A stretch of 64,000 nucleotides of DNA from Littorina saxatilis (Eukaryota; Mollusca; Gastropoda; Littorinimorpha; Littorinidae): positions 6,030,073-6,094,072 of the forward strand of contig NC_090253.1 in assembly GCF_037325665.1 (NCBI RefSeq), in the 5' to 3' direction. Both the position numbers and the translations under genes were made by a program. The notes under the pieces were generated by a model that saw nothing but the letters and a program-made list of their open reading frames with translations, searched no databases and was not told the DNA's origin. Below are positions 12,126 through 23,262 of this stretch, one piece after another (position 1 is the stretch's first letter; each line of letters starts with the position of its first letter).

Positions 12126-13056
12126 ATTTAAAACACAATTTTATTCAGGGTACATCGGGTGGCATGTAAGACAACAGAAACGCTTGGGACTACACAAGAA
12201 GCAATTATGCTTATATTAAGTGTGGTTATGTATATACAGATTACCTCTGCCTCTCAGACACACAGATTCTCTCACTACATTCAAGACAAATCTCAAAACA
12301 CACCTCTTTCAGCGCAAGTGATTTTTTTCCCTCCAGCATCTCCCCACCCACCCCATCCCACCCCACCTCACCCCCTACCTAGTGCCTAAAATAACGTGTA
12401 TATATTTTCTGCGCTTTGTGTCAGCACTGTTTGTGTGTGTGTAAATAGTACTGTTGACACGTTTTCATATAGAAGCCTACTGTGGTTCTTGTGCTTAGGC
12501 TGTGTATTGGACTGTCACTGTATGCCTGCATTATTAGTTGTCAGTAATTACTACATGTGCTGATTGTTCTCTTTGCCTGCGCGCGTATAGTATGTTGGTT
12601 ATGTTTGGTCATAGTATGTTTGCTTATGTTTGGTCGTTATCTTTGCCTGTGCGTGTATTGTATGTTTGGTCGTTTTCTTTGCCTGTGCATGTATAGTTTG
12701 TTGGTTATGTTTGGTCGGTTTCTTTGCCTGTGCGTGTATAGTATGCTTGGTCGATGTATGTATTGTAAAGCGCTAAGAGTAGACATTTTTCTAGAATAGC
12801 GCTATAAAAGTTTGCATTATTATTATATAGAGAATACGACATGGCTTCCTATGTGATAGCAGTTTTACACGAGTTGTGTTTTTAAATATTGAACTGCGAG
12901 CGAAAGCGAGCTTTTCAATATTTGAAAACATAACGAGTGTAAAACTGGTATCAAACAGGAAGCCATGTAGTATTCTGTTTATCCGACATCGAAAAATAAC
13001 TAGCTCTACAAGTTTACAGAGGTAAAGAAGCAGAGGGGGGAATAAAAAGAAATACA
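12126..13056 (+). mobile_element. LINE tail plus foldback element inserted in an exon
   Basis: Flanked by the 13-base direct repeat GCTATGGACCTTG at 12113-12125 and 13057-13069. The left 0.7 kb reads on the plus strand as the end of a LINE: a decayed C-terminus like FKTNLKTHLF near 12280-12310, then a tail with GTAAAGCGCTAAGAGTAGAC and TAGCGCTATAAAAG and an (ATT)n end near 12811-12826. That tail style is typical of L2/RTE-like LINEs. A foldback element (12831-12977) and a 70-base module follow. The insertion is antisense to the split exon. Confidence 0.75.
12831..12977. mobile_element. Foldback element, second family member
   Basis: The arms run 12831-12893 and 12916-12977; AGAATACGACATGGCTTCCT pairs with AGGAAGCCATGTAGTATTCT. 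The centre is GCGAGCGAAAGCGAGC. The 3'-flanking module 12988-13047 (GAAAAATAACTAGCTCTACA onward) recurs at 61334-61390 behind a different foldback. Confidence 0.75.
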
Positions 13057-13065
13057 GCTATGGAC

Positions 13066-13244
13066 CTTGCATTGTGACGATGGTGAGTTGCTGGTGTTGA
13101 AGAACTGCAGGTCTACGATGTCGGAGAACTGACGGTTGCAGGTGGCGTTGTTGTAGCTAGAGACCCGGATGGTGCACGTGATGACATGTGTGTGACCGTC
13201 AGTCCAAGTCGCCGGGCACGTGAGCTGGCCGTGAGAAGTTTGTG
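13066..13244 (-). CDS. Ig-like extracellular exon, 5' part
   Basis: The minus-strand reading from a splice acceptor (TATATTGTGCAG, AG at 13246-13245) is open and gene-like: it includes SHGQLTCPATWTDG, then VITCTIRVSSYNNATC and DLQFFNTSNSPSSQCK. Cysteines are spaced as in Ig-like or other disulfide-bonded extracellular domains, and there are N-glycosylation sequons (NAT, NTS). The frame continues without a shift into 12121-11893 if the 944 bases between are removed. It enters in phase 1 and, with the second part, leaves in phase 1, the usual symmetry of extracellular domain exons. The rest of the gene is not identified in the window. The domain name is a judgement from cysteine pattern and the GGTWKC motif in the second part. 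Confidence 0.6.
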
Positions 13245-13246
13245 CT

Positions 13247-13690
13247 GCACAATATATACACACTGACTGTGTTGTGGGTACTGTTTGGCTACTGTTTGCA
13301 CAGCACAAAATGAACATAAATACTGTTCGCACTGTGCAATATAGACACTGATTTATTATGGTGGCTACTGTTTGGCTTATTGTTTGTACTGCACAAAATG
13401 TACATGGCTACTGTTTGCACTGCACAATATTATACACACTGACTCTGTATCATGGATATTGTTTGGCTGCTTTTTCTATTGGACAAAACGAACATGGATA
13501 CTGTTAAAAATGCACTGCACACGATACACACTTTGTATCATGGATACTGTTTATACCGCACAATATACACGCTGAATTAGTATCATGGCTACTGTTGGGC
13601 TACTGTTTGTAGTGCACAAAATGCACATGGATACTATATGCACTGCAAAATGTACACACTGACTTTGTATCTTCGTCAAATGTGTTTGAG
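13247..13690. repeat. Degenerate tandem repeat, about 65-90 base units
   Basis: Phrases such as GGATACTGTTTG, GCACTGCACAA and ACACACTGACT recur several times with many indels. It lies in the presumed intron upstream of the Ig-like exon. Confidence 0.6.
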
Positions 13691-14276
13691 TTTGACCGAA
13701 AAAGGCGAAGAAAGGACTTGTTTTGTATCTAGAGAGAATACCATCCTAATCCAAGACTCAAGATTCAAAGACTAAAAAGGTAACTGTCCTTATAAAAACA
13801 AGGAAAATTGCCTGGCAGTGTCGGGCGGTCTCTGGTAACAGAAACGTTCCTTGCGGGATGACCATCATAAGTTTACGCTACATCAGTACATACACTGACT
13901 GTGCTTCGTGGACACATAGAGCGAAGTGTATGCGGAGAACTTGTGATACACACAGATGAAATGAAAAATGAAAACAAAATAAGGACACTCACTGCAAACC
14001 TGACGAAGAAAGAGGGAATTAAAGAACACGACCACACACACACAGTGGTAAACACCCGTTGCAACTGTCACCATGTTGACATCAATCACATCGACGTTTT
14101 GTGAAGCTATGCTCGTTCTAACCGTTATTTACCAAGCTTATTTGTACAAGAAAACTCAGATATATACAAGTGTTACGCTGATATTAAAGACAGTGTTAAC
14201 ACAGAGATTAACTGCCTACTAAACAGGCTTCAAGACACGAGCTGAACAATCGCACAGTGTTGTCTAAATAAATTAT
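13691..14276. other. Non-coding
   Basis: No exon or repeat recognised; short chance open frames only. Confidence 0.4.
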
Positions 14277-14503
14277 GACCTCCACCACGAAATGAGTCGC
14301 ATGTCACATCGCGCGGTTCTGCGCTAGGTAGCGCTGGTAACAGCGTGAGGGTCACCTTAGTCACAGGCTTATAACTCAAACAGTTTTTGCTCTTTACTAA
14401 AACGGTTTTCACCACCGGATAGAGCATACACACTCTTTAGGAAAAGGTAAAAATATGAAAATTATGCAAAGGTGACATGCGACGCAATCCGTGGTGGAGG
14501 GTC
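14277..14503. mobile_element. MITE-like element with about 33-base TIRs
   Basis: The left end GACCTCCACCACGAAATGAG and the complement of the right end GACCCTCCACCACGGATTGC agree through the motif GTCGCATGTCAC. The interior is about 160 bases with no coding capacity. Superfamily not assigned; no clear target duplication. Confidence 0.6.
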
Positions 14504-14744
14504 GCTAATTAGCTTAAAGGCGCGCTCCCTCTCAGTTCGGATCATCATCTCGGGTCTGGTCCGGCTTTTTCATGGGAGAAAATAAGACCATCCCTCCAAA
14601 AAAATACCAAAAATATCAACGCCCTGACTGCGAACTGTTCTATTCTTCCAAGTTTTATTTTTATTTTTTTGTTTGTGTGTGATGAATTCTCATTGTGCGA
14701 CAGTTCCCGTTTTCCGACGACCGACCGACCAGCAAAATGTTTGG

Positions 14745-14905
14745 TTCGTTGTTGTTTAACGTCCCTTCAACAGTATGGCTATGCGGTACCGGTGCAAGTT
14801 TAATTCCTTTCTCAACTCATAGGGAACTCTCCGTGTTTGAAATCATTTACGTTAAAGTGTAACAGTCGCTGTAAACTCAAGAAGGCTCTAAAAACCTCAT
14901 GTCTT
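14745..14905 (+). repeat. Dispersed repeat (GGCTATGCGG family), copy 1
   Basis: Contains TTTAACGTCCCTTCAACAG, GGCTATGCGG and CTCCGTGTTTGAAATCAT. Related sequence occurs at 27020-27160 and 27722-27845 with the same order of landmarks. Probably an old SINE or MITE family; no intact ends found. Confidence 0.5.
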
Positions 14906-15299
14906 ATAACAAGCAAAGAGTCATCGCGTCAATACATAACGTTGCATCTTTAAATCAAATCGCATCCGCATCTCGACCAGCAGCTGCAGTCAAAAAAACT
15001 GAATGCATGGACAGAGACCTTGTCGGTGGGTTGTGATGGGCGAGATCGATTGATCGGCCGTCATTTGGTCATTAGTCTCCAGGTGTGGGAAGCGTTTGTA
15101 TTCATTACATAAACACACATCACTGCTCATGGATTGTTATGGTTGTTGATGGGAGTAGACTATGGGCTGTAGTCAGCATTTCCGCGAAGGAGAGGACTGA
15201 AACAGTACATTGACAGAGAGACGGACAGGCAGACGGACATGCAACTAGACAGATAGACATACAGACAGACGGACGGACAGACAAGCAAACATGAGGTAT

Positions 15300-15371
15300 G
15301 CACAGACACACACACACGCACACACACACATACTCACGCACACACACACACACAAACACACACACACGCAC

Positions 15372-15407
<36 letters not shown>

Positions 15408-15448
15408 CACACACACACATGCACACACACACACACACACACACACAC
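15300..15448. repeat. (CA)n microsatellite
   Basis: About 150 bases of CA with scattered TA and CG interruptions, at the left edge of duplication copy A; a CA tract sits at the matching edge of copy B (33012-33078). Confidence 0.95.
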
Positions 15449-16125
15449 GTAAAATCGCATACGCAGTAACAAAAATATACGTGTTTTATTACAAAAAAAA
15501 TATGGCACACTCAAAAACAAATCCATACGTTACGTTACACTCAGACCTGCATTAACAGGTCAAAATCGATGTGTACCCAACTAACCTGCCATATTCTCTT
15601 ATTTTATCTATAAATAACATTTCACACGCCAAAAACCTTTTTTTCATTACGGAGCTTACATTTAACAATTAAAACATATTTATTTTGTAAATCATGCTCA
15701 CAGCTATACCAAAGGAGCAGTGGTTGACACCTGTTGCTCTCTTTATTGACATAGTTTCATTGTCGAAGTTGCAACTGAGAAACTGTTTGAATCTGTATAT
15801 AGTATTGTTTGCAAATATAGTAATGCATGTTAGATTTAATACAAAAAAGTTGGATCAACCACAAAACTCTTCACATCTATAAGCCCAACTGAGAAGCGAC
15901 CATCAACCGCAAATTTGTACAGATTTTGTCAGTGAAGTCGGCTGATCCGTCATTTAAAACACGCTTGTATCGTGAAAACACGTCTTTTCTTGTACGCCTT
16001 TTGACATAATTAAATTCTTTGGTTCTCACATTTGCTCATATTAGATTTGAATACAAAACAATGAATACAATTTTGATACAATACAATGAATAACATTTGA
16101 AAACAATACTGCACGTATTACAGTT

Positions 16126-17002
16126 GTTGTTGTTGTTTTGTTTTTTTGTTTTTTTCCAAACAATTTTATTCAAATAAATAACAACAATCAACAATATCTC
16201 ATACAATGAATTAAATACAACTTATCGAGTACAACAAGCTAACTTTTTTTAACGTTTTGTTCTTCGAACACTCACACAAAAATGCTTCTTATCTGTAACT
16301 GCCTATTAAAAATACTTTCCAACGGTAAAAACGAATTTGTTTTTTTTATATATACTAACGCACATCTTTCCGATTAAGATAATGTGGTTCAATTTATACA
16401 TAGTTGCCTTTTTCACCATTACAAAATGCATACCAAATAAAACATAACTAACTTTCAAAACAATCTTAATTTCTAAAGTACGAAAAATAAATTCTTCAAT
16501 AAACTTCCAGAATTTGTATACAACCGGGCATTCAAAAAAGAAGTGTTCAATGAAATCAGTTACATCACAACAGTAATTACATTTATTAGTTTCCGTTACT
16601 TTCATTTTACACAGGAGAATGTTGGTCGGATAAATGTTGTGCATAATTTTCCAGTGTAAAACTCTTAATCTAGTCTCTTGTGTTGACTGATAGGCAACTA
16701 TCCAAGATCGTTCATCAATTTCTACATTAAACTTTCTCTTCCAAAATCCTCCGGAACATGGTACATCTGTTTTCATATTAATAATCTCTTTCCGATATTC
16801 TTTGGCACTTAACACATTTTTGCCGTTAAACAGTGGGGTAATACAAACATCATCAGTCATATTTACAACATTTTTCCTCATAAATAATGACACAGCAGCT
16901 TTTACAACATTATATTCAAGAATTCGGTTTGGCGAATATCCAATCAAATCACATATATCTTGATATGATAATATGTCTCCCGAACGTACAATGTCAGTTA
17001 TT
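16126..17002 (-). mobile_element. LINE 3' part (L1/Tx1-like)
   Basis: The minus strand encodes an open C-terminal LINE region (16306-16947): NRILEYNVVKAAVSLFMRKN, a WKIMHNIYPTNILLCK motif and a cysteine/histidine cluster C-x2-C with HFFFECPV, the zf-RVT module found at the C-terminus of L1/Tx1-type ORF2. It ends in a CAA-rich tail at 16126-16140. It is the 3' portion of an insertion whose other end is at 18659, with a 13-base target duplication ACGTATTACAGTT at 16113-16125 and 18660-18672. The site is empty in copy B (near 35572). The same LINE family is present at 29711 and 56006. Confidence 0.88.
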
Positions 17003-18147
17003 AGGGAGATTTAAAAGACAGCACGTTTCGTTTTGCAGCTCGTTTCGTTTGGTGAATGAGTCACCCCGCGAAAGGGAACGTGAAACGAGACGGCATAGGC
17101 CGCAGACAAGATTTAGATGTATTCACGTTTCGTTTCGGAATGAAGGAAGGGCGATAAATCATCAACATAAAAAGGAGGGTCAGAAAACGGCGGGCATACG
17201 CAAATAAAAGGCGAGTCATGCGCAAATGAAAGGCCGGGCATGGCAGGATATGATCCGCTGACTGGGCATGGCATAATTTCAACTCCACGAGTCAATAAAG
17301 GATTGACATACTCGCATTGCACACACAAGAGCTTCACATTTTTCAATTCATGCACCTGCTCATCATCAATTGTATTGCACAAAAATTAGATCATTCATGT
17401 TGAATTCCAAGATTTACTCATTCGAACTCATTATTTTTTTTTATCCATTTCACGCATCTCAATTTTTACAACTGGTAACAGCCTATGGCAAAGAGCTCTA
17501 CCGAACCATGTAGGCAATTATACCCTGAGTATTCCCCATTCTCAGAAAACGGCCCTGTGCACACGCCTGTGCCGATTTAGAAGCCTTTCCCCAACTAGGG
17601 GTTGTTTTGTACTTGTCACGTCTGTCCTCGATCAGAATGGAAAAAAAAACCCTAGGAGGTGGTCCAGAATCGGGCATACTTTGATTATTTTCAGTCCAAA
17701 TAAATCACACAGACTTTGTTTATACAAAATCACATACGAAGCCAGAATAAAAATTCGATGCGATGACCTACTTCTGCTTCGCCATTTGCTTTCTCACCAT
17801 GAAGTTGGATAAATGTACCAGGATCAGCACCCTTCAAAATATTTCAGTTCACAACAGTTGTCTACCTCCAATGAACACATTCTCAGCGCTGAAAGACTGT
17901 GAAAGGGTTGATGAATCTAGCAATGCATAAAATGGCCAACAAATAAAACTGTTAGTGTGCAAAAATACTCACAAAAGTTGACGAAATATTGTTCGTTTTT
18001 TGGGGGTGGAAAACGTGACTGCGTTTTGACGTTCCACGTTCCGTTTCAGTTGACCTTCACCTTTCCAGCGAGAGACCCCCGAAATGATGACGTTTACCAC
18101 AACTTCAAAACGAAACGTCCCGACGTTTCGTTTTTTAAATCTCCCTA
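17003..18147. mobile_element. TIR element nested in the LINE insertion, TA-flanked
   Basis: The inverted ends are GGGAGATTTAAAA at 17003 and TTTTAAATCTCCC ending at 18147, each next to TA, the target duplication typical of Tc1/mariner and similar elements. Both ends also carry ACGTTTCGTTTT-type subterminal motifs. The 1.1-kb interior has no transposase frame. It separates the LINE 3' part (16126-17002) from the SINE and LINE remnant beyond it. Confidence 0.72.
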
Positions 18148-18156
18148 ATCTCCCTT

Positions 18157-18558
18157 GGGGCGGGGATATAGCTCAGTTGGTAGCGCGCTGGATTTGTATT
18201 CAGTTGGCCGCTGTCAGCGTGAGTTCGATCCCAGGTTCGGCGGAAATTTATTTCAGAGTCAAATTTGTGTGCAGACTCTCTTCGGTGTCCGAACCCTCCC
18301 CCCGTGTACATTACATTGGGTGTGCACGTTAAAGATCCCACGATTGACAAAAGGGTCTTTCCTGGCAAAATTGCTTAGGCACAGTTAATAATTGTCTACC
18401 TATACCCGTGTGACTTGGAATAATAGGCCGTGAAACGTAAATATGCGCCGAAATGGCTGCAATCTACTGGCCGTATAAAATTTCATCTCACACGGCATCA
18501 CTGCAGAGCGCCTAGAACTGTACCCACGGAATATGCGCGATATAAGCGTCATTGATTG
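18157..18558 (+). mobile_element. tRNA-derived SINE with LINE-like tail
   Basis: The head (GGGGATATAGCTCAGTTGGT at 18163, B-box GAGTTCGATCC near 18220) matches the SINE at 1939-2288. Its 3' half is different: it ends AGAGCGCCTAGAACTG ... GCGCGATATAAGCGTC followed by ATTG repeats, close to the AAGCGCTAAGAG ... GCGCTATAAAAG tail of the LINE at about 12770-12810. A shared 3' tail is how SINEs use a partner LINE's machinery. Not a functional tRNA gene. Confidence 0.85.
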
Positions 18559-18659
18559 AATACCAATACACCTCCGTGTATCCAACTTTCAAAAAATAAA
18601 ACTTTGCCACTATACGTTATGCATGCATTATTCCATAATAAAATCGGCCCGATTGTCCC
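18559..18659 (-). mobile_element. LINE remnant, 5' side of the same insertion
   Basis: The minus strand reads GPILLWNNACITYSGKVLFF, which matches the region CLWNNPSISYQNNVLYNENW of the longer LINE at 56006-58624. It is the 5' end of the insertion at 16126, cut off from it by the TIR element and the SINE. It abuts the target duplication at 18660. Confidence 0.8.
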
Positions 18660-19518
18660 ACGTATTACAGTTTTAATACTACATGAATATTGTATACAGT
18701 ATGTACGCACTTTTGAATGAATGACTGAAAAGTAATACAAAGCGTGTTGGATAAATAAAAGGTACGCTGATGTGTAATTGCTCAATTCTTGGCAAGTTTA
18801 TTTTATTTTTCCCTTTCTCTTGCCTAGAAATTCGAGTTGTTGAATGTTTTTCTTCACATTGATTCTGTTCTTGATATTTGCTGCACAAGCATTGTTCTTC
18901 ATGTATTAAAGACACTTGGCAGAAGAAGGCACGAGGCCGTTTTATGGCGGCCTGGCATGGACTTCTATCACAGGGCTGTGCAGTTGCAGTTTTTGTTTTC
19001 GTTAACATTCCGGAGACCGTAAGCAGGCTTTTGTTATCACAGTTTTATACGGAAAAGCTTGCTGATTTTTTGTTCGCTTAATCTGTGTTTGCCTCCCTTT
19101 AGTTCCTGGTCCATATCAACCACAAGCTGATGAAAGTTGAAATTGAATCGACATGAATATATCAATATTGAACGTAAACCATGCCTCTCCCTCATTAGTT
19201 GTTTATGTTGAAGAGAGTGTTTTAGAGAACATGTATCATCATTAAATATATACATTTCGCAAACCCTTAATTTTTTCGCAATTTGTGTTCGTCATGTCCT
19301 TCCTGTGATTCTTCTTGTTGTTTCTGTTTAAGTTTGTTGTTGTTAAAAAAAGAAAACAAACAGACACAATGAGAAGAAACACAAAAAGGATTCGACGAAC
19401 ACGAAGAAGGAAAGACAGACAGAAAGATAACAGAGAAACAAGACAGACGAAGAAGAAAGAGTAAAAGAAGAAGACATCGATGAAGATTGCATGACAGAAA
19501 GGGAATTTAAATAAACAA

Positions 19519-20315
19519 CAAGTCGCGTAAGGCGAAATAACAACATTTAGTCAAGCTGTCGAACTCACAGAACGAAACTGAACGCACTGCTTTTTTCACC
19601 AAGACCGCATACACGTAGTTTCGTCAGTCCACCGCTCGTGGCAAATTAAAGGCAGTCAAATCGACAAGCCAGAATAGTGCGGTAGTGGTCGCGCTGTGCT
19701 GCATAGCACGCTTTTCTGTACCTCTCTTCGTTTTAACTTTCTGAGCGTGTTTTTAATCCAAACATATCATATCTATATGTTTTTGGAATCAGAAACCGAC
19801 AAGGAATAAGATGAAATTGTTTTTAAATCGATTTCGAAAATTTTATTTTCATAATAATTTTTATATTTTTAATTTTCAGAGCTTGTTTTTAATCCGAATA
19901 TAACATATTTATATGTTTTTGGAATCAGAAAATGATGAAGAACAAAATAAACGTAATTTTGGATCGTTTTATAAAATAATAATTTTAATTACAATTTTCA
20001 TATTTTTAATGACCAAAGTCATTAGTTAATCTTTAAGCCTCCAAGCTGAAATGCAATACCAAAGTCCGGCCTTTGTCGAAAATTGCTTGGCCAAAATTTC
20101 AATCAATTTGATTAAAAAATGAGGGTGTGAGAATGCCGCCTCAACTTTTACAAAAAGCCGGATATGACGTCATCAAAGACATTTATCGAAAAAAAGAAAA
20201 AAAAGTCTGGAGATATTATTCCCAGGAACTCTCATGTAAAATTTCATAAAGATCGGTCCAGTAGTTTACTTTGAATCGCTCTACACACACACACGCACAG
20301 ACAGACAGACAGACA

Positions 20316-20364
<49 letters not shown>

Positions 20365-20447
20365 ACACACACACACACATACACCACAACCCTCGTCTCG
20401 ATTCCCCCTCTATGTTAAAACATTCAGTCAAAACTTGACTAAATGTA
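19519..20447 (+). mobile_element. Helentron-like mobile microsatellite, copy 2
   Basis: Same family as 10963-11834. Starts CAAGTCGCGTAAGGCGAAAT, has a (CA)n/(GACA)n core at about 20283-20385 and ends in the GTCAAAACTTGAC hairpin. It is orthologous by duplication to 36410-37281 and belongs to a slightly different subfamily from the copies at 10963, 31578 and 54441. Confidence 0.8.
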
Positions 20448-21040
20448 AAACGCATATACAAACTATAACAATCTGGGACAAAAAAATATCCGATGTTCTT
20501 ATCTGCTTTCTACACTTGCAGCCTTTGGCAGACTGCAGAACGATCGGGAAAAAACCAATGTAGGAACTAATGGGATCCACGGTAGTGTGGGAATGCGCAG
20601 CCAGAGAGAACGAACGCTCCGCCTTGTTGTTGACCAAACATGTGATCTGAACTCTGAAGTTACTTACTCGTACAAGCACCAACTATGACGCAGAACGGGA
20701 GATACAGAGAAAATGGGAAAGAAACAAAGAGAGAAGGAACTAAAGAAAATGAAAGAAATGCAAAGACAAGGGAATCAGAAGTCTTCCACAAAATACCGAT
20801 TCTATCCAGCCACAAAATCAACAACTATAAGTTGCTTTATATGAATCTTCCAAATGAGAAGACTATATATAAAAACTCCATGCGCAAAAACAAGCTGGGT
20901 TTCCATCCCAAATATAATAAGCCTTCAAAAGGATACAACAGAAGAGCAATTAACAGCAACAAACACCAACAACGGAAATACATAACTTTTACATCCATAA
21001 AATCCCCAGCAATGTCCATGGCTGGATTGGGGAAAAAAAC

Positions 21041-21205
21041 ATGAATCCATCACAAATAGATGCACAAGTACCATCGATGGCAACAACAACAACAGCCACA
21101 ACAACATCCACGATATTAACCAGCAATGAAAAGATTGAACAAGTACAACCACTAAGTAACAATACGACAACTACAGCCACAGTTAGTAATAAACCTAAAA
21201 ACTGA
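21041..21205 (+). other. 54-codon Thr/Asn-rich open frame (unidentified)
   Basis: Starts ATGAATCCATCACAAATAGA and encodes MNPSQIDAQVPSMATTTT, then more Thr/Asn. Its ATG overlaps the stop of the preceding basic frame by ATGA. The copy in B at 37860-38024 looks identical. Low complexity and short; function unknown and coding status doubtful. Confidence 0.15.
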
Positions 21206-21825
21206 AACCACAATTAAGAACGGAAGCACAAACAAAATACAATGGAATCCGGAGTATTCCAAAATACCGACTATATATACACCCACAAAAAAACTCATAC
21301 AACAACATACCTTTCGCCTCTCGCCAGATTGAGTTCGAATTTAACGTATACTGAGAATAGTACTTTCCTTTAACCATTTAAATATGTATATGTCTATTTA
21401 TTGCACAGAACGTTAGGTTGACGTACTCGTGAATGCTCCGTTTTGTCTAAAACAATTTATTCTCGTGTTTTTTTGTATTCCTACAACAAACATACGTTGC
21501 TATTTTAAGTCTTCCAAATCAGGAGACTATGCAAAAGCACCAAGCAAAACAAACACACTGGATTATTAGTACCGCACAGAAGAAGTTTTCAGATAAGCAA
21601 CAACAAAAACACAACATTTCTACAACCACTCCAACAAGCCAGCTGTTTGCATCAGCTGCTAGTTACGCTGAAACCCCGTCATGACCACCTAATCACACAA
21701 CAACCTGACCAATCAGAAGGCAGTCTGACGACCAACACACGTGGGATTGGTTGTCAGTTACCTTACTCTTCTCTGGTCAGCCTTGGATAGCCCCCTCACC
21801 ATTGTCACAACTTCGTCGGCCCAGA

Positions 21826-21894
<69 letters not shown>

Positions 21895-22427
21895 TTATTG
21901 CCAAGTGTACAATACATGAATGAACATAAAAAATACACAAGGAAAGCAGCTTGCTGTGTGATAAAAACAGAAATAAATAGCATTCATACATCACTGGCGC
22001 ATAGCATCATACATACATGGGTAAGACAATTTGGTATCACAGTAACTAATACATACACTATACAGACATGGTGAGAACTATGAAACTCTAAGAGCTATCG
22101 GAACCCCTAGGACCCCCCCCCCCCCACCACTCCCCCCCCTCTCCAACCCCTGTTCCCGCACTGGTAACATACATCCCTCCCCCCCCTCCCCTCCCCCCGC
22201 CGTCCCACAATAAAAGTACGCAGAATAAGATAGGATCCCCCCCCCCCCCCCACTATCAACTACTGTAAGAACTGAACATGTTCCATACTGATAAAATGTA
22301 CCTCTAAAACAGCACATAAAAGTAAACTCTTCCAACACATCACAGTGGTTAAAGAACGACTAAAACTACTAAAACATACTAGATGTATATTCCGGTAATA
22401 TAACCAGCTGCTAAAACATAGTCTGGC
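21826..22427 (-). mobile_element. Insertion with (GATA)n end, absent from copy B
   Basis: Copy B runs straight from GTCGGCCCAAAATAC to CACTCGGGCC (38640-38660), whereas copy A has about 600 extra bases. On the minus strand the insert ends ACTTGGCAATAAATTATC followed by (TATC)n, a LINE or SINE type 3' end. Poly-C runs at 22112-22200 and 22239-22250 lie inside. No target duplication longer than three bases was found. Confidence 0.6.
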
Positions 22428-23262
22428 ATACACTCGGGCCTTGGGCTACACAGCCTAAGTTACTGAAGTCTACAAATCGACCCACAAGAAAGACGCACCG
22501 CCGCCACCTGCAAGCCTCGGTCACTGAGAGCTTCATGAGAGAAGAAGTCCAAGAACCGACGAATAAGAGATATAAACAAACCCTTAGTTACTGAGAGGTA
22601 CTTGAACGACTACAGCTACTACCGACAGCTAACTTGAGTATAGTAACAGTTAACTTGGATAATCAAACCAAAACACCAACCGGCACGACCACATACATAT
22701 CTGCTGAAGGCATCGTCTCGATAGTTGTCCCCTGACAAGGCTACCAATCACGTTCTCCATGATTCCTTCATCAAACAACAAACCAAAGAACTCGATATAC
22801 TGTTCATTCTGTCCAAAAGGCCGACACCCCATTGGTACATTTTAGTGGTGAACGATATATAGGACCTGGGGTGAGTTGCTTCGGGATCTCTGGGCTGCTT
22901 ATTGTATTTGCCGGGTGTGGCAGACCCTTGGCTTTTAGACGTTGCATGCTTTAGCTGTCTTCTATTACTTTATCCTTCAAGTTTCTCTTTTTATCATCTT
23001 TAAAAGTCAAGTAAATTATCTGGTGTACGTCCGCCATCGAGGTAAGTTCTGTTTTGTGAAATTGTAAATAATTCTGATGCAAGAATAAGTGTCAGCTGGA
23101 GTACGGGACCAAGCGCCATCTACGTATATACAAACGAAAAGAAGAGAGTAAAATGTATGTACATGAGCCACGATATTGGTTTCTCAACTGAATAGACGAA
23201 TTCCAACAATAACTCTGACGGGTTTTATGGATTGTGAAAGAGTGAATGCCCTTGATTTTTAA

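Larger units (their letters stand above)
20448..23262. other. Unexplained dispersed block in duplication copy A
   Basis: About 2.8 kb, A- and AAC-rich on the plus strand, nearly unchanged in copy B (37282-39539). It contains two short open frames that overlap at ATGA (20685-21044, basic; 21041-21205, Thr/Asn-rich), a (GATA)n-led insertion at about 21826-22427 that is missing from B, and a segment near 22885-22942 (ATTTGCCGGGTGTGGCAGAC) that recurs, inverted, at 63917-63991. It behaves like a transposable element of unknown class; no known protein is recognised. Confidence 0.5.

Noticed and set aside
18163-18240. tRNA gene
   Set aside because: A and B boxes are present, but the sequence is the head of a SINE, has mismatches in stems and continues into a shared SINE body. 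The same applies near 2206-2286 and 53500-53545.
20837-21377. Hydrophobic minus-strand frames in the AAC-rich block
   Set aside because: They are the complement of A-rich, low-complexity sequence; identity in copy B reflects the recent duplication.
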